Assembly (NCBI RefSeq): GCF_017876165.1
Contig: NZ_JAGINQ010000009.1
Span: 62,001-126,000, forward strand
Direction of reading: 5' to 3'
Length of the DNA: 64,000 nt
Source: Azospirillum soli
GTDB taxonomy: Bacteria; Pseudomonadota; Alphaproteobacteria; Azospirillales; Azospirillaceae
Shown: positions 34,014-42,534 of the stretch, piece after piece
Numbering within the stretch: position 1 is the first letter of the stretch
Layout: every line of letters starts with the position of its first letter
Notes under the pieces: generated by a model
What the model was told of the DNA's origin: nothing
Database searches by the model: none
What the model saw: the letters and a program-made list of their open reading frames with translations, nothing else
Position numbers and translations under genes: made by a program

Positions 34014-34919
34014 ATGTTCACGACTTGTCACGGCCCCTTCGACCGTTCACGCTTCTCTCGCCGGCTGCGCGCCGCCGCGCTGGTCGCCGCTCTGTCGGCG
34101 CTTCCGCTCGCCGGCTGCGGGACATTCGGCGACGAGGCCGCCAAACCCGCCGCGACGCAGAGCCAGAACGCCAGCTACGGCTCGCTGATGCGCATCGCCG
34201 CCCAAGCGCAGGCGCAAGGTGACCTAAACACCGCCAGCACGCTGTTCGGCCGCGCCCACGAGACCATGCCGGACAAGGTGGAACCGCTGCTCGGCCTCGC
34301 CGCCGCCCTGACCGACCTCGGCCGCCCGCGCGAGGCGCTGGACGCCTGGCGCACCGCCCTGACCCGCGAGCCGACCAACGGCGACGCGCTGCGCGGCTAC
34401 GCCCGCACGCTGATCGCCATGGACCAGCCGGAGGAAGCGGCCCGCCAATACGCCTCCCTCCTCAGCCGCGAGCCGAAGGACGTGCGCGCCCTGACCGGCC
34501 TCGGTGTCGCCAAGGACATGATGGGCGACCACGCGGGCGCGCAGCAGCAGTATCAGTTGGCGTTGACCCTGGCGCCCAAGGATCGCTCCGCGCGCAACAA
34601 CCTGGGTTTCTCGCTTCTGGTGTCCGGCAAGCCGACCGAGGCGATCACCATCCTGGAACCGCTGGCCCGCGACCCGGCCGCCACCGCGCAACAGCGCCAG
34701 AATCTGGCGCTCGCCTACGGCCTCGCCGGCCGCGACGAGGAAGCGGCGCGGATGGCCCGCCTGGATCTCGACGATGCGTCGGTGCAGAAGAACCTTGCCT
34801 ACTACCGCGAGGCCCGCGCGACCGGCGCCATCCCCGACGACGCCATACCGAATCCGATTGCCCCCAAAGCCTCTCCGCGCCCCAAGGTCGAGCCATCCAA
34901 GGAACGTGGGCGGTCGTAG
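34014..34919 (+). CDS. TPR lipoprotein (TadD-like)
   Basis: The 301-residue protein has a lipoprotein signal peptide with lipobox 'LPLAGC' (Cys around 35). Five TPR units follow from about residue 60 to 250: 'ASTLFGRAHETMPDKVEPLLGLA', 'EALDAWRTALTREPTNGDALR', 'AARQYASLLSREPKDVRALTG', 'AQQQYQLALTLAPKDRSARNN' and 'AITILEPLARDP'. TadD-type lipoproteins assist pilus secretins, and other TPR lipoproteins serve as outer-membrane assembly scaffolds. No tad genes are nearby, so the function stays open. Confidence 0.85.
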   Translation: MFTTCHGPFDRSRFSRRLRAAALVAALSALPLAGCGTFGDEAAKPAATQSQNASYGSLMRIAAQAQAQGDLNTASTLFGRAHETMPDKVEPLLGLAAALTDLGRPREALDAWRTALTREPTNGDALRGYARTLIAMDQPEEAARQYASLLSREPKDVRALTGLGVAKDMMGDHAGAQQQYQLALTLAPKDRSARNNLGFSLLVSGKPTEAITILEPLARDPAATAQQRQNLALAYGLAGRDEEAARMARLDLDDASVQKNLAYYREARATGAIPDDAIPNPIAPKASPRPKVEPSKERGRS

Positions 34920-34958
34920 GGGCAAGGCCTCCCTTATGTGTTCATAAGCGCCGGAAAC

Positions 34959-35801
34959 TCACCCTCCCACGGCCTTGCCTCGGCTCCCTCCCTTGTCCGC
35001 CCCGCGCCCACGCGGAGCATCGGAGAACGGCATCGCCAGCAGGCTCAGCAAACCCAGCTTGCCCTGCTCCTGGTGGTCGGCGAGGCCGAGAACGGCGCCC
35101 TGGTGGCCGCGTTTCGGCGGGGCGCGGTGGTAGGTGCCGCAGAGGCGGTCCCACACCGACAGGAAGAAGCCGTAGTTCGTGTCGGTCTCCGTCCGGTCGA
35201 TGGAGTGGTGGACGCGGTGCATGTCCGGCGTGCACACCATCCAGCGCAAAGCGGCGTCGAGCCACTCCGGCAGGCGGACGTTGCCGTGGGTGAAGACGGC
35301 AGACCCGTTCAGCACCGCCTCGAACAGCAGGACCACCCAAGGATCCGCGCCGATGGCCACGACGACGGCGGCCTTGAACAGCATCGACAGCAGAATCTCG
35401 ATGGGGTGGAAACGCAGCCCCGATGTCAAGTCGATGTCGAGATCGGCGTGGTGCACCCGGTGCAGCCGCCACAGAACCGGCACGGCGTGTGATGCGACGT
35501 GCTGGAGGTAAACGGCGAAATCCAGGATCAGGAAGGCCGCGACCGCCTCCGCCCAGAACGGCAGGTCCACGAGGTTGAACAGACCCCAGCCGCGCGCCTG
35601 GGCGTACATCGCCGTGGCGAAGGCCAGCGCGCCGATGGTGACGCGCAGAATGACCACGTCCAGCACGACGAGGCCGAGGTTGATGCCCCAGCGCCGCCAG
35701 CGGCTCACCCGCAGCGGGCGCTTCGGGAAGGCGAACTCCAGCAGTCCGACGGCGACGAAGATGCCGGCGAAGATGGTCAGGCGCAACGCGGCTTCGCTCA
35801 T
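34959..35801 (-). CDS. Fatty acid hydroxylase/sterol desaturase-family membrane protein
   Basis: A di-iron, membrane-bound oxygenase of 280 residues with four hydrophobic segments. The three histidine clusters are visible: 'YLQHVASHAVPVLWRLHRVHH' (around 88-108, HxxxH and HRxHH) and 'MHRVHHSIDRTETDTN' (around 175). The ATG at 35801 is chosen because AAGGGA lies upstream and the preceding residues are non-conserved. Likely substrates are fatty acids, sterol-like or hopanoid lipids, but none can be named. It is divergent from the fimbrial operon by 269 bp. Confidence 0.87.
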   Translation of the reverse strand: MSEAALRLTIFAGIFVAVGLLEFAFPKRPLRVSRWRRWGINLGLVVLDVVILRVTIGALAFATAMYAQARGWGLFNLVDLPFWAEAVAAFLILDFAVYLQHVASHAVPVLWRLHRVHHADLDIDLTSGLRFHPIEILLSMLFKAAVVVAIGADPWVVLLFEAVLNGSAVFTHGNVRLPEWLDAALRWMVCTPDMHRVHHSIDRTETDTNYGFFLSVWDRLCGTYHRAPPKRGHQGAVLGLADHQEQGKLGLLSLLAMPFSDAPRGRGADKGGSRGKAVGG

Positions 35802-35985
35802 GGTGCGTCCCTTCGGGGTCCTCACATCCATATCGGCGCGGTCGGGACCTTGTACCAGAATGGCCCGGCAAAGACTGCGCGTTGCCGGTGAGAAACTTCC
35901 CGGTCGCAAGGAGGAAATTGCCGCGACACATCGTGCACCCGATGTCACAAGAACAACCAACCCTTTGTCACGTCTTTGTTTTTGA

Positions 35986-36042
35986 CCGGTGTGACCACTG
36001 GCACCGGCTTTGCGATGGGAAGGACGTGCCTACGGGCACCGA
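35986..36042 (+). promoter_or_regulatory. Structured leader of the fimbrial operon
   Basis: CCGGTG (35986-35991) is complementary to CACCGG (36002-36007), and GTGCC pairs with GGCAC around TACG near 36027-36040. Upstream, TGTCAC occurs twice (about 35944 and 35966). The motifs lie within the 269-bp divergent region upstream of the major subunit gene, so they may be operators or leader RNA. I do not see a complete riboswitch consensus. Confidence 0.3.
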
Positions 36043-36070
36043 AGAAACCCTGGCCAAAGGAAACGAGACC

Positions 36071-36541
36071 ATGTCTTTCCATGCCACCCCCATCCGGATC
36101 TGCATCGCCGCCTCTGTCCTGGCCCTCGCCGCCATGCAGCCTGCGGTCGCCTCGACCAGCGGTTCGGTCAAGTTGCAGGGTAATGTTGCGCTGAACTGCT
36201 CTGTGGCGGTGACCGACCTCAACCAGACCCTGAACCTTGTCGGCGGCGAGAGCGCGCGGCAGGTCGGTACGGTGGTGGAGAACTGCAACAGCGGCACCGG
36301 CTATACGATTTCGCTCAGCTCGGCCAACGGCGGTCAGCTGAAGAACAGCAACAACGCGACGGTGAGCTATCAGGTGGCCTACGACGGCCAGGGCGGCACG
36401 CTCGGCAGCGCCATGTCGGTGACCCGTTCCACCGCCCAGTTCGCTAAAAGCGTCCCGCTCGCCGTGTCGCTCAGCGCCAACGCCAACGCCATCGCGGGCA
36501 GCTATTCGGACACGGTGACGATCACCATCGCCGCGAAGTGA
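36071..36541 (+). CDS. Spore-coat-U (SCPU)-domain major fimbrial subunit
   Basis: The 156-residue protein has a signal peptide cleaved after 'PAVAS' (around 28) and one SCPU domain with the conserved disulfide cysteines ('ALNCSVAV', 'VVENCNSGTGY') and the C-terminal donor-like strand 'YSDTVTITIAAK'. It is the first gene of a chaperone-usher operon of the Csu-like type, and its size and glycine- and serine-rich, Thr/Asn-rich composition fit a pilin polymer subunit. AAAGGA precedes the ATG. The stop codon lies inside a 17-bp tandem repeat. Confidence 0.9.
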   Translation: MSFHATPIRICIAASVLALAAMQPAVASTSGSVKLQGNVALNCSVAVTDLNQTLNLVGGESARQVGTVVENCNSGTGYTISLSSANGGQLKNSNNATVSYQVAYDGQGGTLGSAMSVTRSTAQFAKSVPLAVSLSANANAIAGSYSDTVTITIAAK

Positions 36542-36580
36542 TGGGCGCGGTGAAGTGATGGGCGCCGCCAAGTAATGGGC
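36536..36580 (+). repeat. Threefold 17-bp tandem repeat spanning the stop codon of the major subunit
   Basis: AAGTGATGGGCGC begins at 36536 and 36553, and a variant AAGTAATGGGC begins at 36570, a period of 17 bp. The stop codons TGA (36539), TGA (36556) and TAA (36573) fall in three different reading frames because 17 is not a multiple of three. The element thus stops translation in all frames downstream of the subunit gene. Confidence 0.7.
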
Positions 36581-36642
36581 TCCGGATCGGCGCCGAAGGG
36601 ATTGCCCGCCCGTCGCGGTTGTCTCTTTGGCGCCGGAGACCA

Positions 36643-36679
36643 GTTGGTGTATGGTCCGCCTATCCGGACTATAACCAAC
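36643..36679 (+). promoter_or_regulatory. Imperfect dyad just before the chaperone start
   Basis: GTTGGTGTATGGTCC (from 36643) is largely complementary to GGACTATAACCAAC (to 36679). The hairpin ends 10 nt before the ATG at 36690, where no Shine-Dalgarno sequence is seen. It may tune chaperone translation, or mark a site bound by RNA or protein. Confidence 0.4.
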
Positions 36680-36689
36680 GATCTGATCC

Positions 36690-37421
36690 ATGAACGGTTT
36701 TCGCCTGCTGGGCTCCGCCTTCGTCTTCACATGCCTCCTCCTGGCCCAGGTGAGCCCGGCCAGCGCCTTCCGTCTGGTGCCCATCGAAATGGAATTCGCC
36801 CCGAGCGGGCGCGGCGCCACGCAGATTTTCCGCCTGGAGAACGACACCGCCGAACCGGTCGCCATCGAAGTCTCGCTGATGACCCGGCGCATGACCGAGC
36901 AGGGCGAGGACCAGCTGGAGCCGGCCGGCGAAAATTTTGCCATCTTCCCCGAACAGATCGTCCTCCAGGGCAACCAGAGCCAATCCGTGCGCGTCCAGTG
37001 GATGGGCAATGCCAACCCGTCGCAGGAGCTGGCCTTCCGTCTGGTCGCCGAACAGCTGCCGGTGGACCTGGGCAAGGCCCCGCTGCCGGGCGGGCAGGTG
37101 CGCCTGCTGGTGCGCTACGTTGCGTCGGTCTACGTGACGCCGCAAGGCGCCAAGCCCGATCCGGTCGTGACCTCGGTCGCGCCGCAGGGCAAGGCGTTGG
37201 CGGTGACCGTCACCAACCGCGGCACCTCCCGACAGATCCTGCGCGACGCGACGCTGACCGTCACCGGCGGCGGCAAGACCGTGACCCTGCGCGGCGAACA
37301 GCTGACCGGCTTGCTCGGCGAGAACGTGCTGGCCGGGGCGACGCGCCGCTTTTCCATCCCTCTGCCCGCCGGTCTCCCCCAAGGACCGCTCAGCGCCACC
37401 CTGGCCGCCGCCCCGCGCTGA
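36690..37421 (+). CDS. Periplasmic fimbrial chaperone (PapD/CsuC-like)
   Basis: The 243-residue protein has a signal peptide ending 'VSPASA' (around 26) and two immunoglobulin-like domains. The N-domain contains 'IFRLENDTAEPVAIEVSL' and 'IFPEQIVLQGNQSQSVRVQW', the G1-type donor strand region, and the C-domain begins after 'LLVRYVASVYVTPQG'. It binds nascent subunits in the periplasm by donor-strand complementation and hands them to the usher. It is followed by the usher gene after 92 bp holding a hairpin. Confidence 0.92.
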   Translation: MNGFRLLGSAFVFTCLLLAQVSPASAFRLVPIEMEFAPSGRGATQIFRLENDTAEPVAIEVSLMTRRMTEQGEDQLEPAGENFAIFPEQIVLQGNQSQSVRVQWMGNANPSQELAFRLVAEQLPVDLGKAPLPGGQVRLLVRYVASVYVTPQGAKPDPVVTSVAPQGKALAVTVTNRGTSRQILRDATLTVTGGGKTVTLRGEQLTGLLGENVLAGATRRFSIPLPAGLPQGPLSATLAAAPR

Positions 37422-37476
37422 CCGCGAAGGGGAAGGCCGCCTTGGGCCGTGCGCGGGACGAAGGACGCCTTTCCAT

Positions 37477-37513
37477 AGCCCCTCCCCCCTCTTCCACGGG
37501 GGAGAGAGGGGCT
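37477..37513 (+). promoter_or_regulatory. Hairpin abutting the usher start codon (possible attenuator)
   Basis: AGCCCCTC (37477-37484) pairs with GAGGGGCT (37506-37513), with a second inner C5/G5 pairing. TTTGTTG follows directly and contains the TTG start at 37514, and the GGAGAG ribosome site lies inside the right arm. It therefore resembles a terminator and could also hide the ribosome site, lowering usher synthesis relative to subunit and chaperone. Confidence 0.5.
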
Positions 37514-40003
37514 TTGTTGCTCCTCGCCGTCGCTCTCTGCTCCCTCGCCCTGCCCGCTCACGGCCAGACGCCCGCCAAATCCACCGAGGACATCTACCAG
37601 CAAGTCTTCGGCAAGAAGAAGGGCGCCTCCGCCACGGCTTCGGCCGTGCGGGACATGATGGTTCCGGTGCTGGTCAACGGGCGTGAGGCCGGAATGGTGC
37701 CGGCGCGAATCGCCGCCGACCCCAAACAGACCACCGTCGCCCTGCGCCCGCTGCTGGAAACGCTGGCACCGCTGGTGCAGCCGGCCGTCCTTGAGAAGCT
37801 GCGCGCGGTGAAGGAGGAGCAGCTCCCCCCTGCCCGGCTGGCCGGGAACGGCATGGACATCGCCTATGAGGCGACAGAGATCGCGGTCGTCGTCAAGCTG
37901 GATCCGGAGGCGCGCAAGACCGTCGATCTCGACCTCGGCGGGGCGCCGCGTCCGCCGACCGGCAACATGGCGCTGGAACCGGCGGATTTCAGCGCGCTGA
38001 CCAACATCACCGTCAACGAGGAGTGGATCTCCTACTCCGACAACCGGCCGAACGGCGGCCGCCGGCCGTTGCGCACGGCGTTCGCGCACGCCCTGAACGT
38101 CGGCGGCTTCGTGGTGGAAGCGAACACCTTCTACCAGGAGGACGGGTTCGACCGCTGGCAGCGCGGTGACGCGCGCGCCACGGTGGATTGGACCGACGCC
38201 GCCGTCCGCATCAGCGCCGGCGACGTGACCTTCCCGGTCAGCGGCTTCCAGGCGGGGCAGCGGATCGGCGGCTTCGTGGTCGGACGCAACTTCGCGCTTC
38301 AGCCCTACACCCTGTTCCAGCCGGCCGGGCAGCAGGAATTCGTGCTGACCTCGCCGTCCGTGGTGGACGTGCAGGTGAACGGACGGCCGACGCGCAGCTA
38401 CCGCCTGCCGGCCGGTCCCTACAGCTTGCGCAACTTCCCCGGCACGCTGGGCGCCAACGACGTGACGGTCCGCATCACCGACGAGTTCGGGCGGACGCAG
38501 ACCATCGACGTGCCCTTCTTCTTCGACAGCCAGCTGCTGGGCGAAGGGGTGCATGACTTCACCTACGCCGGCGGCCTGCCGACCACGGTCAACCAGGGGA
38601 CCTACCGCTACGATCGTGGCCAGCCGACCGGTTCGGCCCGCCACCGCTACGGCGTCACCGACCAGTTGACGCTGGGGCTCAACGCCCAGGGCAACCCGGA
38701 CCAGCGGATGTTCGGGGGGGAGGTGCTGTTCGCCTCCCCCATCGGCACCATCGGGATCGAACCGGCGGTCAGCGACGGGCGGACGCTGCCGCGCGATTAC
38801 GCGGTGCAGATCAACTACCGCAACTTCACCACCGGCGACCAGTTCTGGAAGCAGCGCACGGTGACCGCCCTGGCGACGTGGCGCGGGCCGAATTTCGCGC
38901 AGTTGGGGACGACGCAGCCGCGCAATCCGGTGAAGCTGGACCTCGGCGGGCGGATCACCCAGCCTCTTGCCGACTGGGTGACGGCCAGCGTCAGCGGACG
39001 CTACCAGTATTCGCGCGATCCGACGCTGAGCGACACCTCGTCGGTGGAACTGGCGCTGCGCACGCGCATTGCGCCGGGCGCCTCCGTCGATCTGTCCGTG
39101 GAGCAGAGCCGGCGCACCAACGGCGAGATGGAAACGGCGATGTTCGCCAGTCTGCGCTATTCCTTCGACGGCAGCCGCCAGACGATCGGCGCACGCACCG
39201 ACACGCGCAACCAGTCGCGGGAGCTGGACTGGCGCCTGCGCAGCACGGAGATGACCAACGCCCTGGACGCCGGCCTGCGGGTGCGCCGGGACCGCGACGG
39301 CTATGGCGCGGACGGCGACGCCTCCTTCCTGCACCAGCGCTTCACCGCCAACGCGCGCAGCACCTACCTCAGCCAGTTGAACGACTCGGGCACCGGGATG
39401 AGCCCACGCAGCTATGACCGCAGTTCGGCTTTGACCTTCTCCACCGCGCTGCTGTTCGCGGACGGCTATGTCGGCGTGTCGCGGCCGGTGAACGACAGCT
39501 TCGCCATCGTGGCGCCGCACCCAAGGCTGGCTGACAAGCAAATCGGCGTCGATCCCTACAACCAGCGCTACGCGGCGGAGACCGACCTGCTCGGCGCGCC
39601 CGTGCTGCCCGATCTGTCCGCCTACCGGCAGCGCGCCTTCCTGCTGGACGTGCCGGACGCGCCGGTCAGCTATGACCTGGGCAACGACCGGCCGGTGCTG
39701 GTCCCGCGCTATCGCAGCGGCACCGTGGTGCCCATCGGCACCGACGCCACCGCCAGCCTGTCGGGCGTTCTGAAGGGCGAGGACGGCAAGCCGCTGGGGC
39801 TTCAGTCCGGCGTGCTGCGCCCGGCGGACGGAAGCGGTGCCGCGGAGATCGCCTTCTTCACCAACCGCCAGGGCCGATTCCGCGTCGAGGGCGTGCGGCC
39901 GGGGCGCTGGACTCTGGTGATCCATGGGATGGAAGACCGGCCAAAGACCCTGACGGTCCCGGCGGACGGCGACACCATCGATTTGGGGGAGGTCAAGCCA
40001 TGA
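37514..40003 (+). CDS. Fimbrial outer-membrane usher
   Basis: The 829-residue protein forms the outer-membrane gate and platform for pilus assembly. The signal peptide h-region 'LLLLAVALCSLALPAHG' opens the protein; TTG at 37514 with GGAGAG 7 nt upstream is preferred, with TTG at 37442 (24 residues longer, after GAAGGGGAAGG) a fair alternative. A cysteine-free N-domain is followed by the beta-barrel ('RRPLRTAFAHALNVGGFVVEAN', 'YQYSRDPTLSDTSSVELALRTR') with plug-like segments, and C-terminal domains ending 'GRFRVEGVRPGRWTLV'. The stop overlaps the next gene's start by four bases. Confidence 0.93.
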   Translation: MLLLAVALCSLALPAHGQTPAKSTEDIYQQVFGKKKGASATASAVRDMMVPVLVNGREAGMVPARIAADPKQTTVALRPLLETLAPLVQPAVLEKLRAVKEEQLPPARLAGNGMDIAYEATEIAVVVKLDPEARKTVDLDLGGAPRPPTGNMALEPADFSALTNITVNEEWISYSDNRPNGGRRPLRTAFAHALNVGGFVVEANTFYQEDGFDRWQRGDARATVDWTDAAVRISAGDVTFPVSGFQAGQRIGGFVVGRNFALQPYTLFQPAGQQEFVLTSPSVVDVQVNGRPTRSYRLPAGPYSLRNFPGTLGANDVTVRITDEFGRTQTIDVPFFFDSQLLGEGVHDFTYAGGLPTTVNQGTYRYDRGQPTGSARHRYGVTDQLTLGLNAQGNPDQRMFGGEVLFASPIGTIGIEPAVSDGRTLPRDYAVQINYRNFTTGDQFWKQRTVTALATWRGPNFAQLGTTQPRNPVKLDLGGRITQPLADWVTASVSGRYQYSRDPTLSDTSSVELALRTRIAPGASVDLSVEQSRRTNGEMETAMFASLRYSFDGSRQTIGARTDTRNQSRELDWRLRSTEMTNALDAGLRVRRDRDGYGADGDASFLHQRFTANARSTYLSQLNDSGTGMSPRSYDRSSALTFSTALLFADGYVGVSRPVNDSFAIVAPHPRLADKQIGVDPYNQRYAAETDLLGAPVLPDLSAYRQRAFLLDVPDAPVSYDLGNDRPVLVPRYRSGTVVPIGTDATASLSGVLKGEDGKPLGLQSGVLRPADGSGAAEIAFFTNRQGRFRVEGVRPGRWTLVIHGMEDRPKTLTVPADGDTIDLGEVKP

Positions 40004-40914
40004 TGACGCGCATCCGTTTTGCCCTGGCCGCCGCGAGCCTGCTCTCCCTGTCCGGCGGGGAGGCGTTCGCCTGTGCCGAGTTCAAGAGCCTGCCCGACAT
40101 CGTTTTTTCCAGCCCCTACGATCCCTTTGCGGCCACGCAGGCGCCGCGCACGGTGACCATCCGCGTCGGCGGCACGGAGAGCGGTTGCACCGTGGGGATC
40201 GGTGTGGATGGCGGGCAGAACGGCGGGCGACGGATGAGCGGCCCCGGCGGCGGATCCCTGCGCTATGAGATCGTCGGGTCGGACGGCCGGCCGGTTCCCG
40301 ACGCCCCGGCGACGGCCGACAACGGCCTTCTTGTCGAGCGCATTCCGGGCAAAAGCCGCCTGGACGTCGCCGCCTACGCCATGATGCCCCCGGGACAGAC
40401 GCCATCGTCCGGCGGCTACAGCGACCAGCTGACCTTCAACCTGTATGAGATGAGCGACGGCCAGCCCGGTCGGCTGCTCGATTCCCACACGGTGTCCGTT
40501 CAGGCGTCGGTCAGCGGCACGATCCAGAGCACGCTGGTCGTCGGCGGCCAGCGCGGCGACCTCGGCGGGCGCACCGCGACGCTGGAGTTCGGCGAACTGG
40601 AGACCGGTAAGAGCCTGACGTTCGGCCTGGAGGTGACCGGCAATACTCCCTATCAGGTGACGCTGGAATCGCAGAATCGCGGCCATTTCACCGGGCTGGA
40701 CACCGGCATCACCGACGCCCGCATCCCCTATACGCTGACGATGGACGGCCGCACGGTGGGCCTTGGCGGGCCGTTCGACCTGCCGGTGTCCTCCCCCACC
40801 GATTCGGGACGGCGCAGCAACGAGCACGGCTTCGAGGTGAGGGTCGGGAATACCGAACGGGCATTGGCCGGGCGCTACAGCGATGCCATCACTGTCACCG
40901 TGTCGGCGAATTAA
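40000..40914 (+). CDS. Two-domain SCPU fimbrial subunit (probable tip adhesin)
   Basis: The 304-residue exported protein (signal ends around 'GEAFACAE') has two SCPU-like halves: about 25-160 and 165-304, the second ending 'YSDAITVTVSAN'. Two-domain subunits at this place in Csu-like operons form the tip. It starts at ATG 40000 overlapping the usher stop (ATGA), with GGGGGAGG just upstream, so the two are translationally coupled. Confidence 0.85.
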   Translation: MMTRIRFALAAASLLSLSGGEAFACAEFKSLPDIVFSSPYDPFAATQAPRTVTIRVGGTESGCTVGIGVDGGQNGGRRMSGPGGGSLRYEIVGSDGRPVPDAPATADNGLLVERIPGKSRLDVAAYAMMPPGQTPSSGGYSDQLTFNLYEMSDGQPGRLLDSHTVSVQASVSGTIQSTLVVGGQRGDLGGRTATLEFGELETGKSLTFGLEVTGNTPYQVTLESQNRGHFTGLDTGITDARIPYTLTMDGRTVGLGGPFDLPVSSPTDSGRRSNEHGFEVRVGNTERALAGRYSDAITVTVSAN

Positions 40915-40970
40915 CGTCCTTTTACGATCTCCCGGCCCAAGCTGAAGCATTCTTGGGATGGGAGGCCGCC

Positions 40971-41444
40971 ATGGCGCGCTTCGGAAAGATTGCCGCGAGC
41001 GGTTTTGTGGTCGGGATCGTGGCGGCTGGAGCGGCCGCCCTGGCCGATGGTCCGTCGAGCAGCGGGCGCATCCGCATCGTCGGCGAGGTGCCGACCGTCT
41101 GTACCGTCGCCGTGACCGAGCGCGGCACCCCCCTCGATCTCTCCCGCGGCATCGAGCGCGTGCCCGTCGCCACGGTGGAGGAACGCTGCAACACCGCCGC
41201 CGGCTACAGCGTCACGCTGACCACCCAGAACGGCGGCCAGCTTCGCACGGACAATGGTGCGGCCGGCGTTCCCTACAGCATCAGCTACGACGGCGCCACG
41301 CGGTCTGGGGCCGGCATGGTCGCCAACCGCGCCGCCTCTCCCCAGCCGCAGAACCGGGAACTGTCGGTCAGCGCGGCGGCTCCCGACAAGCTCCCGTCCG
41401 GCACCTACCAGGACACGATCACCATCACGATCGCCGGGAAGTAA
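40971..41444 (+). CDS. SCPU-domain minor fimbrial subunit
   Basis: The 157-residue protein has a signal peptide ending 'GAAALADG' (around 24) and a single SCPU domain with cysteines in 'VPTVCTVAV' and 'VEERCNTAAGY' and a terminal strand 'YQDTITITIAGK'. It is paralogous to the major subunit, sharing the 'AGYSVTL..QNGGQL' block. The ATG at 40971 has GGAGG 5 nt upstream, whereas the in-frame upstream start lacks a site. It is the last gene of the operon and converges on the desaturase, 7 bp away. Confidence 0.87.
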   Translation: MARFGKIAASGFVVGIVAAGAAALADGPSSSGRIRIVGEVPTVCTVAVTERGTPLDLSRGIERVPVATVEERCNTAAGYSVTLTTQNGGQLRTDNGAAGVPYSISYDGATRSGAGMVANRAASPQPQNRELSVSAAAPDKLPSGTYQDTITITIAGK

Positions 41445-41451
41445 AGGACCT

Positions 41452-42534
41452 TCAGGCCGGCTTGGCCTGAAGCTCGCGGAAGCCGATCAGGCGGCGGCTG
41501 TCCTCGTCGAACAGGGCGAGACGAACCGTCTTCAGGCTTTCCTTCAGGCTGATCGACCGCACGGCCTGGAGTTCCGGAATCGACCGGTGGCAGTCGCGCA
41601 GCCGGTAGTTCGGCACGCGGGACGCCAGATGATGCACATGGTGATAGCCGACGTACGCGGTCATCCAATGCAGCCAGCGCGGCAGGTCGTAGAAGGAGCA
41701 GCCGTGGATGGCCGCCTCGTGGAAGTCCCATTCCGGCTCGTGGCGCCAATAGACGCTCTCGAACTGGTGCTGGACGTAGAACATCCAGATGCCGACCGTC
41801 GCCGCGATCAGCACCACCGGCAACCACACCTTCAGCACCGGCCCAAGGCCGAAGACCATGGCGAAGAGGGCCAGCACCACCAGGATCATGGCGTTGGTGG
41901 TCAGGACGCTGACCCAGGCCTTGCGGTCGCGGACCTGATCGCCCAGCGGAAAGCGGAATTTCCACAGGAACAGAAAGGTCGGCCCCAGGCCGAACAGGAC
42001 CAGCGGGTGCCGGTAGAGACGATATCGGAAACGCTGGAATGGCGTCAGCGCCAGATACTCGCGCACCGTCAGCGTGTCGATATCGCCGGTGCCGCGCTTG
42101 TCCAGGTTGCCGGAGGTGGCGTGGTGGATGGCGTGGTCGCGCCGCCACATCTCGTAGGGCGTCACCGTCAGCACGCCCAGGCAGCGGCCGACCCAGTCGT
42201 TCGCCTTCGCCGAGGCGAAGAAGGCGCCGTGACCGCAGTCGTGCTGGAGAATCCACAGCCGCGCCAGGAACAGCGCCGCCGGCACGGCCAGCAGAAGAGT
42301 CAGCCAATAGCCGACCGACAGGGTCAGGCCCATCACTGTGATGATGCCGGCCAGCGGGATCAGCGTGCTGGCGAGTTGCCCGACGCTGCGGGCGACGCTG
42401 GGGTCCTTGTAGGGGGCGGTCCGTTCGGCCCAGAAGCGCGCCTGACGCTTGCGGGCTTGGTTGTCGTTCGCTTGGTGGGTTTCGGTCGTCGAAACGGTGG
42501 CGCTGGCGGGCGCCCCGATGGCGGCTGAAGTCAT
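41452..42534 (-). CDS. Membrane fatty acid desaturase
   Basis: A di-iron acyl-lipid desaturase of 360 residues with four membrane segments. The three histidine boxes are intact: 'LQHDCGHGAFF' (around 97-107), 'RRDHAIHHATSGNLD' (around 131) and 'YVGYHHVHHLASRVPN' (around 293). This is the Delta12/Delta9-type layout, introducing double bonds into membrane fatty acids, as in cold adaptation. The N-terminus is Thr/Ala-rich and poorly conserved. Confidence 0.92.
   Translation of the reverse strand: MTSAAIGAPASATVSTTETHQANDNQARKRQARFWAERTAPYKDPSVARSVGQLASTLIPLAGIITVMGLTLSVGYWLTLLLAVPAALFLARLWILQHDCGHGAFFASAKANDWVGRCLGVLTVTPYEMWRRDHAIHHATSGNLDKRGTGDIDTLTVREYLALTPFQRFRYRLYRHPLVLFGLGPTFLFLWKFRFPLGDQVRDRKAWVSVLTTNAMILVVLALFAMVFGLGPVLKVWLPVVLIAATVGIWMFYVQHQFESVYWRHEPEWDFHEAAIHGCSFYDLPRWLHWMTAYVGYHHVHHLASRVPNYRLRDCHRSIPELQAVRSISLKESLKTVRLALFDEDSRRLIGFRELQAKPA

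Noticed and set aside
35802-36070. Cyclic-di-GMP (GEMM) riboswitch before the fimbrial operon
   Set aside because: A few resembling words are present, but the conserved core and spacing are missing.
36575-37513. Long N-terminal extension of the usher, through the chaperone gene
   Set aside because: It would overlap the chaperone in another frame; the signal peptide begins at 37514 (or 37442).
37130-39925. 931-codon minus-strand open frame opposite the usher
   Set aside because: Antisense frame of a bona fide usher gene with composition typical of GC-rich shadows; no motif.
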